A stretch of 64,000 bases of DNA, taken from positions 80,482,149 through 80,546,148 of the forward strand of contig CM053266.1 of the NCBI GenBank assembly GCA_028583415.1. Direction: 5' to 3'. Under the pieces are notes generated by a model. That model was not told where the DNA came from and ran no database searches. It worked only from the letters and a program-made list of their open reading frames with translations. Shown here one piece after another: positions 22,002 to 33,150 of the stretch; position 1 is the stretch's first letter; the number at the start of each line of letters is the position of its first letter. The DNA comes from Protea cynaroides. Taxonomy: Eukaryota > Streptophyta > Magnoliopsida > Proteales > Proteaceae. Position numbers and translations under genes: made by a program.

Positions 22002-25000
22002 TGTGACGACACGGGAAAAAATCTTTGAAAATTTAATTTAATTTATCCTCATTTTTAAAATTGAGTTTTCATGTAGTTAAAGTTGTCTACCCTCATTATA
22101 CTCAAACTGGGATCTGAAAAGTTCTCACCTTCAGATCCCATTCACTCATGCTAGTGGAGGGTAAGAAGACCGGAGTCGCCACCTAGATAAGGTCTAGGAC
22201 CTATAAATGATGTCCCTCAATAGAGGAACACTAATGACTCGCACAAATGGAACGGCTATCTTGTCTCACCAAAGGCGAGTAAGTGCCAAATTACAAATTG
22301 GGAAGGTGTTAGGCACCCAACTCCCCCGATTGAACCGGTCTCCCTAAATCCTATCCTTTCCTACAGTTTATGAATGCTTGGGGCTATCTAAATACAGTAC
22401 AAGGTAGAAGGGGGAATCCTAAGTTAATTTCTAATTCTTTGCTAACTATGCATGGCATAAGCTGAAATTAAAGAAATTAAACAAGAAAAATAATTACAAA
22501 ATGAATAAAAGAATTTAAAGAATAGCTTAATCATACATCAAAGAAAAGAAAAAAAAATGATATATAACATATGACCGAGGTTTGGGAAAATCCCAGGCCG
22601 CCTTCGATCCCTGTGCAGCGGGAATCAGGCCAAACGTAGTTTGGGCGAGCGTGTTCGTACCAAGTGTGTGCAAGAGAAGGGACGCTCCCAAAATATTGGA
22701 ACACATCCCAAGCGATGGATGCTCCCATAATCATGGAACACATCCAATGGTGAGAGATGTCCCCACAACAGTGGGACCCATCTCAGTGTTGAGGTACTCC
22801 CTATCATAAGGAAGTCCCCTCGGTGAGGTAATCCCATAATACATGGAACTTACCTCAATTTGACCGAGCGTGGAGCGACCAAACTCCCTCGTAGCCTACG
22901 TATCTCTCAAGACCTCTGTCTCTCCAGAATCAGGTCAAGCGTAGTTTCCATGGGTTGACGAGCCATGGACACGCGTGGCAACACTCAGGAAAGGCCAAAT
23001 GCCTCAGCTCCCCACACACGGGGGTACACTAATATCTCACTCATATCCCACATCTGGGATGCCCAGGTGGACCGTCCGTCGGACCACCAATCCTATGCAT
23101 GCATCTACCCAATCACACATTTTTCATTAATATACATTTTTGATACAACGATTTCCCACACTCTTGGATCCAATCCTAGGGTTGGGTGGGTTCATTCTAA
23201 ATGAGCCCACAAGGGGTCGGACTCTTTGGAGTCCCCTAGCCAATCACATTGCGGGAAGATAGCATCCTAACATGCATCTATTATAATGGAGCATTGGAGA
23301 TAACAATGTTTAATCATGTGACAAACATATGTGACAAAGAATGTAAACATTAAGCACTAAGTCAGATTATCTTGCATTTAAAATGAATGTCCAAAGCATG
23401 CTTGTGTTAAACTGAAATGGGTTAGACCAGGATAAACCAAACCCAGACATAAACTACCCTAAATCTAACTAGAGTAAACCTACAAGATATACACATAAGC
23501 CCGAACAGATCATAACCTTAACTAAACCATGCTTTAAACCAGAATCTGGGTTGAGTATAACCAAACTATAACCAAACAAGAATCCACATGGACTTGAAGT
23601 AATTAACCTAAGCCTAAATCCATACCAGACTAGACCAGAACCAAACCTAACTGAACCTAATCAAATCAGGCCCTATGAACCAAGACCTATACAAACTAAA
23701 CTGAACCAAACCAAGCCTAATTTAAGCCTAAGCTTAAACCGGACCAAACCAGACCACATGTAAAACTTGGACCAGCCTTAATCCTATACTAGACCCAGCT
23801 AGGCCAGACCATGACATGAACCAAAACCTAGACAAACCTGGACAGTACTAGACTAAACCAGACCCTATAAACCTGAACCTAAACTAACTTGAACCAAATC
23901 TCTGAAATACCATTATTGAGAACTAAAAAAAAAATAGTAGTACCCCACCTCCCTCTGTAACTGAAACCCAGTATGAAGATGTACTTCTAAATGAGAAGAA
24001 AACCACAAGAGACCACTTGGCCGAAAACTCATCTTTAACAGGGAGAGAGAGAGAAATCAGCCATATGAACAAACAAAAACAAAAGATGGAAAGAAACAAA
24101 CAAAACACAAGATGGAAAGGAAACGGAGAATAAAATCAAAGATGCAAAGTAAGCAATGAGATAACATTAACATATTGAACATAGAAATAAACATTATAAT
24201 AAAACAAAGAAATAGTCAAGGTGAGAAATGATAAGTCAACCAAAAAAAAAAAAACACAGAACTAACAAAACAACAAAAAAAAAAAAAAAAAATCTAAAAG
24301 AAACTTAAACTAAGTAGATGAAGCAAACAAGAAAAATAAACAAATGAAAGAGGAACAAATAAAGATACCTGATTTTTTTTTTCTGGTTTCTCTCGGCTAC
24401 TTCTTCTTCCTCTTCTTGCTGCTGCCGCCGCCTTCTTTTTCTTCTTCTGCTCCTCTTCTCTTTCTTCTTTCCCTTCTGCTTTTTTTTTCCTTTCTCCCTT
24501 TGGCTACGACTTCTCTTTCTTCTGGTTTTTTTTTTCTCCTCCCCTCTTCTGCTACGGCTTCTCCCTCCTCTGATTTTTCTCCTCTCCTCTTCTGCTACGG
24601 CTTCTCCCTCCTCTGATTTTTCCTCTCCTCTTCTGCTATGGCTTCTCCCTCTGATTTTTCTTCTTCTCCCTCTCTGCTCTTCTTTCCCTGGCAGCTGCCG
24701 TTGCTTTCTTCTTCTTCTTCTTCTGCTCCTCTCTCTTTCTTCTGCTCCTATCTTCTTTCTTCTGCTCCTCTCTCTATCCTCCTCTGCTCTTCTTTTTTCT
24801 TCTACTTTTTTTTTTCTCTCCTTTCTCCCCGTGGTCTGTCCGCCCGCTTCTTCTTCTTCTTCTTCTTTTTCTGCTTTCTACTTTTTTTTTTCTTGGACCA
24901 GCAGTAATGGTGCTGCTCTTCCTTCCTCCACGGCAGTGGCAGCTGTGCCGCTGCTTTCCTCCTCTTTCTTCTTTTCTCCTTCTTCTTTTCCTGCTCTCTC

Positions 25001-25329
25001 TCTTCTCCCTCCTCTGATTTTTCCACCTCTGATTTTTTTTTCTCCCCCTGATTTTTTTTTCTCCCCCTGATTTTTTTTCTCCCCTTGGTCTGTCCACCCT
25101 CCTCCCTTTTATCTCTGTTCTGGGCAGACCCTCCTTGGTGAGGTGTCAATGGGGGGAGGTGTTGAAGCGGAGAGACCGACGACTTTTGGGGGAGAGATTT
25201 CAGGGATAAGGGTTGAGGTGTCGACCTTCCCTCTTCCCCTGCAACTGTATCCCTCATCGCCTCTCCATCTCTCAATTTTTTTTTCATTTTCTCTCTCTCC
25301 CTGGTATCTTTCTGTTGGGATTTGTGATG
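22002..25329 (-). repeat. 5' LTR of Tat element, outer edge uncertain
   Basis: Begins (plus strand) TGTGACGACACGGG next to the primer site. It contains GGAAGGTGTTAGGCACCCAAC (22300-22320), a phrase shared by many plant Tat/Ogre LTRs. Beyond about 23400 it becomes low-complexity: AAACC-rich (23400-23900), A-rich (24240-24345), then a polypyrimidine tract. It ends where pararetrovirus sequence starts; no matching LTR end was seen, so part of this stretch may be unrelated. Confidence 0.55.
24365..25100. repeat. Polypyrimidine low-complexity tract
   Basis: Over 700 bp of CTTCTTCCTCT-type sequence on the plus strand. Long open frames on both strands here encode only Ser/Phe/Leu or Lys/Arg/Glu runs and are not genes. 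Confidence 0.9.
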
Positions 25330-25380
25330 GCCTGAGCCTGAACAAGGTCTAACCAATCCCTTGCCATTGTCCGGTACGGA

Positions 25381-25526
25381 GGGTAAGAGCATAACTCCTT
25401 CAAAATACTATACACTATTCCTAGTATATTGCAGACAATAGCTTAATTAGTTCAAAATATCTTACACTATTTCAATTTTGTGGGTAAGAGTAGAACTCAA
25501 CCAAAATATTTTACACTATCCTCAGT
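25381..25526 (+). repeat. Leader repeats before ORF1, unit 1
   Basis: Two clear copies and one partial copy of a ~47-bp motif, GGGTAAGAGCATAACTCC to ACACTATTCCTAGTAT, end at the ORF1 start. The same arrangement is in units 2 (31751-31905) and 3 (38155-38302). Confidence 0.75.
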
Positions 25527-27308
25527 ATGCGCCGATTAACAAGGACAATGTCTTTGAAGTCATTTGCTGATAAAGAAACTTCTACATCTGGTAGTAATAT
25601 AGTTTATGTGGATAAAAAAATAGGGGAATATAACCTCTCAAATTGGTCTCTTCCAAGAGTTCCAACCAAAGAAATTTATAAACAAAAATGTTTAGTTCGA
25701 GAAACCGCCAAAATCATAGAACAAACTATCAATTTCTCTTCTGATTCTCAGGAGATTCAATTGTTAGATCCCAAATCATTAATCAAATTAAGGTCCGAAT
25801 TTGCCTACCTCTATGTTGGGCTTATTCAAGTGGCCATCAAACCCCTCCATAGGGAAGGATTAAATACATCAATGATCCTTTCCTTACGAGATCAAAGATT
25901 CCTCAATTTTGATGATTCATTATTGGGAATCGTAGAAACAAGTCTCTGCAGTGGGCCGGTATACTTTAATTGTTATCCGGACATAACATTACCACTGTAT
26001 GATCCAAACCTCAAAGATGCACTCAAAATCAACATAAAAATGTATGAATATAGAATGAAACTGGGATATATTCCCATAGCTATAATCCATCGAATACAAT
26101 ACAAAGCTATTATCAAATCCATATCCCAAGAAGATGATGGAATGGTTTCTATCAAATTTGATAGAACTCCTTCAAATTCTAAATACAATCCCCGAACTCT
26201 AGATCAATACCTTGATAGGCAACGATCTACCAAATCATCCCAACCAAGCAGGTCTTCCTGCTCTGACCTTCAAAGTCTGCACTTGGAAACTCAAAACAAA
26301 ATTTCTGATCTTTATCAGGAAAACAAAAAACTTTCAAAATTATTAGCTCAAATCCAGTTATCAGGAATCCAAACTCAAAATAACATTACCAAAGGAGTCT
26401 ACAGTCCAAATCAGGACTCTCCACCAAGATCTCCCACAGTATCAGAAATGATACCCAAAACAAATGATGATGACAAGTATCATCACATCAACATGATTCA
26501 AATCCAAAAGGGTTTTCAAATTGATAAACCCAAACTTAGGGTAGATTTTGATCTCCCTCAAAATCAAACCAAGAGAGAATGGTTTTTCTCCCATTTCTCC
26601 CCAGAACAACAACAGATAATCAAACACAAATGGTATGAACATATGAATACTTATGAAATGAATATTTCATTTTATATTTATTTAAAATGTTATACTTCCC
26701 AAAATAACATCTGTTATCCTTTCAAAACTATCAATATGACATCTCAAAACACTGTCACTTGGAAACTAAGTGATAGAAAAACGGTTGAATCCATCCATCC
26801 TCCATTAGCAACTATTCTGTTGCAAATGAAGAACATAGAAATCAAAGATGCTCCTTTCAAGAACACTGAAGATGTGTCTGAAGGATCTAAAAAATTGATT
26901 GAATAATCAAATTATACAAATCAGTATCTCCAGACAATTGGTTCCCAATTAAACTGATTGGAGAATACGATCCAAAACAAAATCATCGATGTCCCGAGCA
27001 CATCTTCCAAACCAACAGGAGAAGAAATCAAATCCAAACCTTTATTCACTCCTTATTCTTTATCAAATAAATCCCTTCGGGAATTTAGTCAAATAGAGTT
27101 GCTTAATCATATTGATAAAGCCACACTCCTTAAACAAATTGACAAAAAATTACAAAATTTGGTTGTGCCTGACACACCCCAAAAACATGTCCAAATTCAA
27201 GATGAGGAAAGTCATAATTTAAATATTATTGACACCGAATCTTTATCAAATTTCTCACAAAATTCTGATGTGTCAGAGAAACCAAATGAACCCAAAGTAG
27301 TTTCTTAA
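25527..27308 (+). pseudogene. Pararetrovirus movement protein part of ORF1, unit 1
   Basis: Starts at ATG 25527 directly after the leader repeats. Residues about 88-193 form a 30K-superfamily movement protein core, with SLRDQRFLNFDDSLLG, SLCSGPVYFNCYPD and LYDPNLKDAL. This protein moves virus between plant cells. A heptad-like stretch (about residues 250-280) and a conserved FQIDKPKLRVDFDLPQN block follow. Premature stops at 26904, 26956 and 27306 are sense codons in unit 3. Against unit 3 this copy lacks 189 bp in frame just after the core. Confidence 0.85.
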
Positions 27309-27320
27309 CTACAGATAAAT

Positions 27321-28351
27321 TTTCAAAACATCCAAAATTACTATCCTCGTCTGACATTTTCGGATCTTCAAATTGAAGAAAGTGGTCGTAATTCTCAAGC
27401 GACATAAACCAGTGGTACCATTTATGAATGGAACATTGATGGAATGTCCGATTACAGCTTGACCAACAAACTCCAAGAGATGACCATGGTCAGTAATGCC
27501 TATCGTCTCAAGGAATACACGGATCGAGCCATTGCTGAGATCATTGTCTCAGGGTTCTCTAGCCAACTCAAAGGATGGTGGGACTATACTCTCACATCCG
27601 ATCAAAAGGTTGAAATCCTTTCAGCCGTTCGTCTTGACCACAATGGTGAACCCATTCTTAATGAGATTGGGGAACCAGTCAGCGACGCTGTCAATACATT
27701 AATCTTCAATATCACAAATTTTTTTTTAGAAGATCCAACAAGGTTGAAAGACCGATTTTCCGAACAATTATCAAATCTCAAAGCAAGAAAATGCACGATT
27801 TCAAATGGTATAAAGATACCTTTATGACAAAAGTCCTAACAAGGGAAGATTCCAATCTTCCATGTTGGAAAGAAAAATTTCTCACTGGATTACCAACATT
27901 ATTCTCTGAGAAAATCAAAACCAAATTAAGAGATGAACATAACGAGAATATTTCCTATGAGATTCTCACTTATGGAGACCTAATCAACATCATCCACAAA
28001 GAAGGCTTAGCCCTTTGCATGGATATTAGGCTTCATAAGCAAATTAGACACGAAAACAAATCCTACAAAATGGAACTCGGTGGTTTCTGTTCCCAATTTG
28101 GGTTCGAACCTCTCCGATCCCCCAAATCCCATAAAAAACATGGGAAACCCAACACCAAACATCCACAAAAAGATAAGTCTGGTGAAACCACTAAGACTAT
28201 CCACTCAAAATACAAAAATTATAAATGTTTTAATTGTGGAGAAAAAGGCCACCCATCCAAATATTGCAAAGCACGCAAAAGGGTTAATTCATTGATTATG
28301 CCCGATGATACCAAAACCCAGCTTTTAGCCATATTAGCTAAAACTGAGTGA
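27321..28351 (+). pseudogene. Pararetrovirus coat protein, unit 1
   Basis: The capsid region runs from about 27321 with TNKLQEMTMVSNAYRLK, AEIIVSGFSSQLKGWWDY and FNITNFFLEDPTRLKD, a pattern shared by petuvirus and florendovirus coat proteins. A frameshift lies near 27785. The next frame carries LTGLPTLFSEKIKTKL, a Lys-rich stretch and a CCHC zinc knuckle (28226-28267, CFNCGEKGHPSKYC), the nucleic acid-binding motif. A stop stands near 27406, and the frame ends at TGA 28349, also present in unit 3. Confidence 0.85.
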
Positions 28352-29304
28352 GACATCTCTGATTCAGATACAAAACCCAAAATCAATTCATGCACTTGTG
28401 CAGAAGGATTATTTTGTCATGACTGCCAAAAGACTGACTCTGAAGATTCCACTTCAGAAGCTACTATTGGTATGATCCGACAAAATTCTTCAACTTGTCT
28501 TTCTAAAATTCTAGATCAGCTAGGCACCATTGAAGAAAAACAAAATTATTTAGTGTCAATAAAAGGAACTCTAAACCAAAATCAAACATACCGAAGAAAA
28601 TTTGTTCCAACCCCAAACTACGATTTGAGTCAAATCTACCAAAGATTTTCAAAGAAAAATCAGTTGCCAAATTCTCAAATCCAAAATCTTGAATTAATAA
28701 CTTTAGGTCTTCAAAAGGATGTTAAGACTCTCTACCAAGAGATAGTCAACATCAAAATCAGCTTCAAAATCAAAATCAAATTGATACCTCCAATATTGTG
28801 AATCAAAACCTTAATCATTATGTGGATACCATAAAAAATATTCCATGGTATATCCATACAAATTTTATTATTTCAAATGCATTTATTTGACAATCAACTG
28901 CACTCATTGATACTGGGGCTCAATCAAATTGCATTCAAGAACATCTAGTTCCAAACCAGTATTTTGAACCAACTTTCCATAGACTCTCCGGAGCCAATGG
29001 ATCAAGATTGCATGTACATTCAAAATTAACCAATGTCAAATTTTGCATCAACAATTTTCAAATTACCCAAACTTTCTTTCTGGTTCAAAATCTCAACACC
29101 GAGATCATCCTCGGACAACCATTTTTAAATTCAATCAAACCATTTTCTATTTATGATTCTGGAATTTCAACTAACATCTGTGGACATAGTGTTGTTTTTC
29201 TTTTTATTGCAGGAATGGACAAATCAACAGACCACCAAATTTCACCAATCGATGATGGTGATCAAACGGACCAAAACCCTGTTAATGTTTTGGCTAGCCC
29301 ATAG
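28352..29304 (+). pseudogene. Pararetrovirus linker and aspartic protease, unit 1
   Basis: A linker with VPTPNYDLSQIYQRFSKKNQ precedes a retropepsin with catalytic DTG (28909-28917, in ALIDTGAQSNCIQE), HRLSGANGSRL and IILGQPFLNSI. This enzyme would cut the polyprotein. A frameshift near 28760 (also in unit 3) and a stop at 28888 break it. After the protease the frame closes at 29302 with no RT. Confidence 0.85.
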
Positions 29305-29352
29305 CAAACGGCTCGTGGTAAAGACATATAAAATCCGTTATGACTGGAGTCT

Positions 29353-30330
29353 TTGCCAAAAAGACCACAACCCAAAACCAAACTTCCAGTGTTTCGATCC
29401 AACCATCAAATGGACCCAAAACAACATCAAATGTTGAACCAAATGTTACATCATTTCCAAAATTCCAACAAAGTCGATTTTATAGCCGTCATGCATCAAA
29501 TAGCCCAAAATTTGGCTCAACCAAAACCACATTTTGATTATGAATCCAGTCATCTTCCCCATCATACCTTGACTGAGGAATCCTGGTTGGCTTTCCATAA
29601 AAAACTTGCAAACCCAAATGTTCATTGGACTTCAACGATCACCCCTGCACCTTCCAGTGTACCGGGGTTCTACCAATGCAACATCCAAGCAAATCATCCC
29701 CAACATTTCAAATTATGGTTGTATGAAATGGGTTTCATCAAAAATCTATGGATACATGGTCCCCAAGATTTATATAGTCTACCCGAAATCCTGATCAACG
29801 CCATTAAAGGGTTCAATTTTCTTGATCAACCAGTTCGTCTCAAATTCATTACCATTCCTCCAGAATGGATCAACGATGGGCAATATCAAGAATTCATCCA
29901 TACTACAAATTTCATCCACATCATTCCAAGGTCAGATGAAGTATGGCCCGCCATCAGATCTCCAGAAGCCCAAATGGATCTTAAGAAGATTCGCACAACA
30001 AGCATTTACAACTTCCAAAACAAATTATTTTGTTGCTCTTGTCGCAACGCACAAATCCTTGCTGAAGGACAAAGGACGATCATCACAGGTCCATCCAAAA
30101 TGTCGAAAGAATCTCAACTGGCTTATGCCATCACCAACAATCAAATCAATGCCAGTCTGGCTGTCACCAAATTGCTGAAACAAAACAACAAAAATTTCAA
30201 ATGGAATTATTGGGACAGTGACAATGAGCTCGATTCCCAAAATTCTCCAAACTATGGGTCCCCAGCGGGATCTTCCTATTCATTCGACACTATTGGCGAT
30301 GCCAACATCGACAATATGATTGAAGGATAA
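29353..30330 (+). CDS. ORF2 of unknown function, intact in unit 1
   Basis: An open frame of 325 codons, the only unbroken viral gene in the array. It has GFYQCNIQANHPQHFKLWL, MGFIKNLWIHGPQDLYSLPE, ITIPPEWINDGQYQEFI and an acidic, Asn/Ser-rich tail ending NIDNMIEG. I do not recognise a domain. Florendoviruses are known to carry a second ORF of unknown function after the polyprotein, and this position fits. The start is uncertain: a second frame (29340-29537) overlaps the 5' end. Confidence 0.7.
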   Translation: MPKRPQPKTKLPVFRSNHQMDPKQHQMLNQMLHHFQNSNKVDFIAVMHQIAQNLAQPKPHFDYESSHLPHHTLTEESWLAFHKKLANPNVHWTSTITPAPSSVPGFYQCNIQANHPQHFKLWLYEMGFIKNLWIHGPQDLYSLPEILINAIKGFNFLDQPVRLKFITIPPEWINDGQYQEFIHTTNFIHIIPRSDEVWPAIRSPEAQMDLKKIRTTSIYNFQNKLFCCSCRNAQILAEGQRTIITGPSKMSKESQLAYAITNNQINASLAVTKLLKQNNKNFKWNYWDSDNELDSQNSPNYGSPAGSSYSFDTIGDANIDNMIEG

Positions 30331-30364
30331 GACGGTCAGATTCCAGATCGTGATGTTGGAATCA

Positions 30365-30381
30365 CGTCAGCCATGACGTCA
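30365..30381 (-). promoter_or_regulatory. as-1-like element, unit 1
   Basis: On the minus strand TGACGTCATGGCTGACG: two TGACG boxes starting 12 bp apart. The CaMV 35S as-1 site, bound by TGA-type bZIP factors, has the same spacing. It lies about 610 bp upstream of the TATA box. Confidence 0.6.
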
Positions 30382-30397
30382 ACAAAAGAATGGCACA

Positions 30398-30610
30398 GGT
30401 TTAATACAGCCTGTATCAAATTGTATTCAGGTATAATACCACCTGTATCAAAATATATTCAGGTCTAATGCAGTCTGTATCAAACTGCATTCGGTATAAT
30501 ATGAAACCATATCCATTCGTATTTTATTACTATCTTAGTATAGATAGTCGGGTATAATACATAACCGTATCCAAACGTATTCTGTAACTATCTTAGTCTA
30601 GATAGTCAAG
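30398..30610 (+). repeat. Promoter-proximal tandem repeats, unit 1
   Basis: Three copies of a ~42-bp unit (AATACAGCCTGTATCAAA type) and two copies of a ~70-bp unit ending ACTATCTTAGTCTAGATAGTC, which contains a small palindrome. Present in all three units. Confidence 0.75.
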
Positions 30611-30989
30611 CCAATACCGGGCCTACACTAATACGGTACAAACTCTGATCCAAACCAAAGGGGAAAACAGTGTCTTCGGACATGTGGAATGCCTCGGTAC
30701 GGATCTAGAAGATTTAATTCCCGTGATCAACTCCTGTGATTCACGATCGACAACAGCAAAAGACAAAAGCAAAAGTAATTGAGAATAATCCCAAAGCAAG
30801 TATTATTGCTCCTTTACTTTTCCAAAAGAGAATATTTCTTTTCAAAAAAGAAATTCAACAAATCAAAAAGCAAAAGAAAAGGAGAGACAAATTTCAATCA
30901 ACTTTCCTTTATCAAAAGCATGGCCTCGCACTTACATCAAAATGGAATCCAATGCCCCTAGGCATCCAGGACACAATCAAGACTTCTTC

Positions 30990-30996
30990 TATAAAT
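30990..30996 (+). promoter_or_regulatory. TATA box, unit 1
   Basis: TATAAAT with a conserved context (TTCTATAAATGGAGAAGAA) about 430 bp upstream of the primer site. The spacing suits a caulimovirid pregenomic promoter. Confidence 0.7.
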
Positions 30997-31427
30997 GGAG
31001 AAGAATTCCTCTTCATTCGGGGAGGCAAACCAGAGTCAGAAGATAGAAGTTAGAGAGAGCATTCACCTTCGAAGGCGGGAGACTTCATCAACGAGTGTTC
31101 TTTTAGTTTCTTAGCATCCCTTCTGTACTTAAACCTCCATAGCTTTAGGTTCATCCTTCCTCGAAACTTGTAACCTACTTGCTATCAAACTATACAGTGT
31201 CCTGTAAGTTCTTTTAAGTTCTTTCAGTACTCTATTTTCATTTTTCAACTTGCATTTTATATTTCATTTATGATTGTAATTTGTATTTTATTTTACTTTC
31301 AGTTTATGTTATATAAATTATATTTACATCTTGCATATACCGCCTTAATGGTCGATTTTATTTCAAATTCAATTTCTGCATAAAATTTATTACTCTGGTC
31401 TTGTGTTTAGTTCCTGAGTCATTTATG

Positions 31428-31440
31428 TGGTATCAGAGCC
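31428..31440 (+). other. Primer binding site between units 1 and 2
   Basis: TGGTATCAGAGCC, complementary to initiator tRNA-Met, the primer of all Caulimoviridae. Confidence 0.9.
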
Positions 31441-31919
31441 ATTTGCCTGAAAAAATAGGCGGGTATTGGGTGTATGTTTATATTTTGTTTGTTGTTTACT
31501 TAATCCCTATGTGTGGACGTATGTTTTATATTTTGTCTTTGTTAAGCTTAGATCTAGCATCAATATTAGGCGTATGTTAGTATTTTTCCAGTTGTTTGCT
31601 TAAATCCCACCTCGGAGAGAGGGATTAAACGGAGGTATATGGCAATAGGACGAGTTCGTGAAGGGCAGATGAGACTGTAAGTCCCGACGAGCACGACAGG
31701 GTCTGAGCCTGAACAAGGTCTAACCAATCCCTTGCCGTTGTCCGGTACGGAGGGTAAGAGTATAACTCCTTCAAAATACTATTCACTATTCCTAGTATAT
31801 TGCAGACAATAGTTTAATTATTTCAAAATATTTTACACTATTTCCATTTAGTGGGTAAGAGTAGAACTCAACCAAAATATTTTACACTATTTCCAGTACT
31901 AGTTTATTTATTTAGGAAT
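31441..31919 (+). promoter_or_regulatory. Leader of unit 2
   Basis: Non-coding leader from primer site to the first ATG of unit 2, including the repeats of 31751-31905. Confidence 0.65.
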
Positions 31920-33102
31920 ATGGATTCTAGAGCCATGTCTGGTGCAGGCACTAGTACATCTAGAGAATATTGCAGTAATCGAAACCCAACATATTCAACT
32001 CTAAATAAAAATCCATCTTTATTTTTGCAATTTCAAATTGATAAACCCAAACTTAGGGAAGATTTCGATCTACCTAAACATCAAAATTTACGTGAACATT
32101 TGTTTATGCAATTTTCACCAGAAGAACAAGAAAATATCAAATACAATTGGTATGAGTGCATGAATATACTAAGAACGAACCTTACGTTCTTAGCATATTT
32201 CGGCAATTATACAAAACTCAATGAAATGCATGCAATAATGAAGCATCGTTTCATGAAATTCTCACCAATTGAAAAAATTCAAAATTTTAGATCAAATATA
32301 CAAACGGCTTGATCAACTCAAATATCCTTATTCCCCAGTCATCCCTGTGGAAACCTTTAGGGATCCTATAGTTGATACGCCAAAACAGAAATCAAAAGCT
32401 TTAAAAGCTAATCAACTCACAAATTCAGGACGAAAGTCTATTCCTATCAATCAAGGTCGATCCCCTAAACCAGGAGATCCTCCAGATGATAGCCCAAAAT
32501 CAATTCATGATCCCGATCCAGCTATTCCACCGGATTCATCCCGAATAGTTGAAGGATCCTCATCCAAATCCAAATTAGTAGACCATAGGTCCAACCTTCG
32601 ATCTACTCCAAATCAAGTCATGATTCCTGCAGAAGGGACTGACAAGTCAAAACCAAACGAGTCTGGCACATAGCCTAACTCTACCCAAAATTCAAAACAA
32701 ATTCTTGATAAGAAATCAAACATTTCTTCTCAAGAAAGTCAAAACCAAAAGGATGATTCAAAGGATTATCTTCTCAAAATCAATATTGAAGATCCTAACA
32801 ATCTATTGTTAGAATCTAAAGTTATTTCCATTTCCAAAAATCAAAAGGGAAAGTTTCCCAAACAAATTAACATTTCTATAAAACCCTTAGAAATTAAGGA
32901 ACCAAAGAATGTTAATCAAACTATGGAACAAAATCACCAAACAGACCCTAGGAAACAAGGTCCTATGGCTCGATTTATGCTCCATCAACGGTTACCAACA
33001 GAAAACCCTCAAGACCAACCAGTCAAACGACTTGGTCAAAATAAAATTTATTCAAAATTAAAAACAAATCCCAAAATTTGTAAACAATGGAAATATCAAT
33101 GA
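31920..33102 (+). pseudogene. ORF1 5' part of unit 2 without movement or coat protein
   Basis: From ATG 31920 about 35 residues lead straight to QFQIDKPKLREDFDLPKHQN and MQFSPEEQENIKYNWYE, homologous to a block that lies after the movement domain in units 1 and 3. The 30K core is absent. After a frame change near 32270 come Pro/Ser/Lys-rich linkers (32269-32673 and 32806-33102) with stops between them. No coat protein or zinc knuckle is present. Confidence 0.7.
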
Positions 33103-33150
33103 TATAGGACTGTTTTACACAAATCAAGATATCAAAAAACAAATCTAATA

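Larger units (their letters stand above)
12396..25329 (-). mobile_element. Tat-lineage Ty3/gypsy element, 3' LTR missing
   Basis: Minus-strand order from right to left: LTR (22002 to about 25329), primer site (21982-22000), gag, protease, RT, RNase H, archaeal-type RNase H, integrase, then an extra ORF. Two RNase H domains and a long LTR mark the Tat group. The left end joins a copia fragment directly at about 12395 with no 3' LTR, so the element is truncated there. Many stops and frameshifts show it is dead. The right limit is set by the start of pararetrovirus sequence and may not be the true LTR end. Confidence 0.8.
30331..31427 (+). promoter_or_regulatory. Intergenic region, unit 1: promoter and leader
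   Basis: Holds in order an as-1-like pair, tandem repeats, a TATA box and a leader that runs to the primer site. It has no gene. It is repeated almost unchanged at 36767-37831 and 43287-44370. Confidence 0.75.

Noticed and set aside
24344..25392. Long open frames on both strands rich in Ser/Phe/Leu or Lys/Arg/Glu
   Set aside because: They come from a polypyrimidine tract. No domain, no conserved start, and both strands are open at once as expected for such composition.
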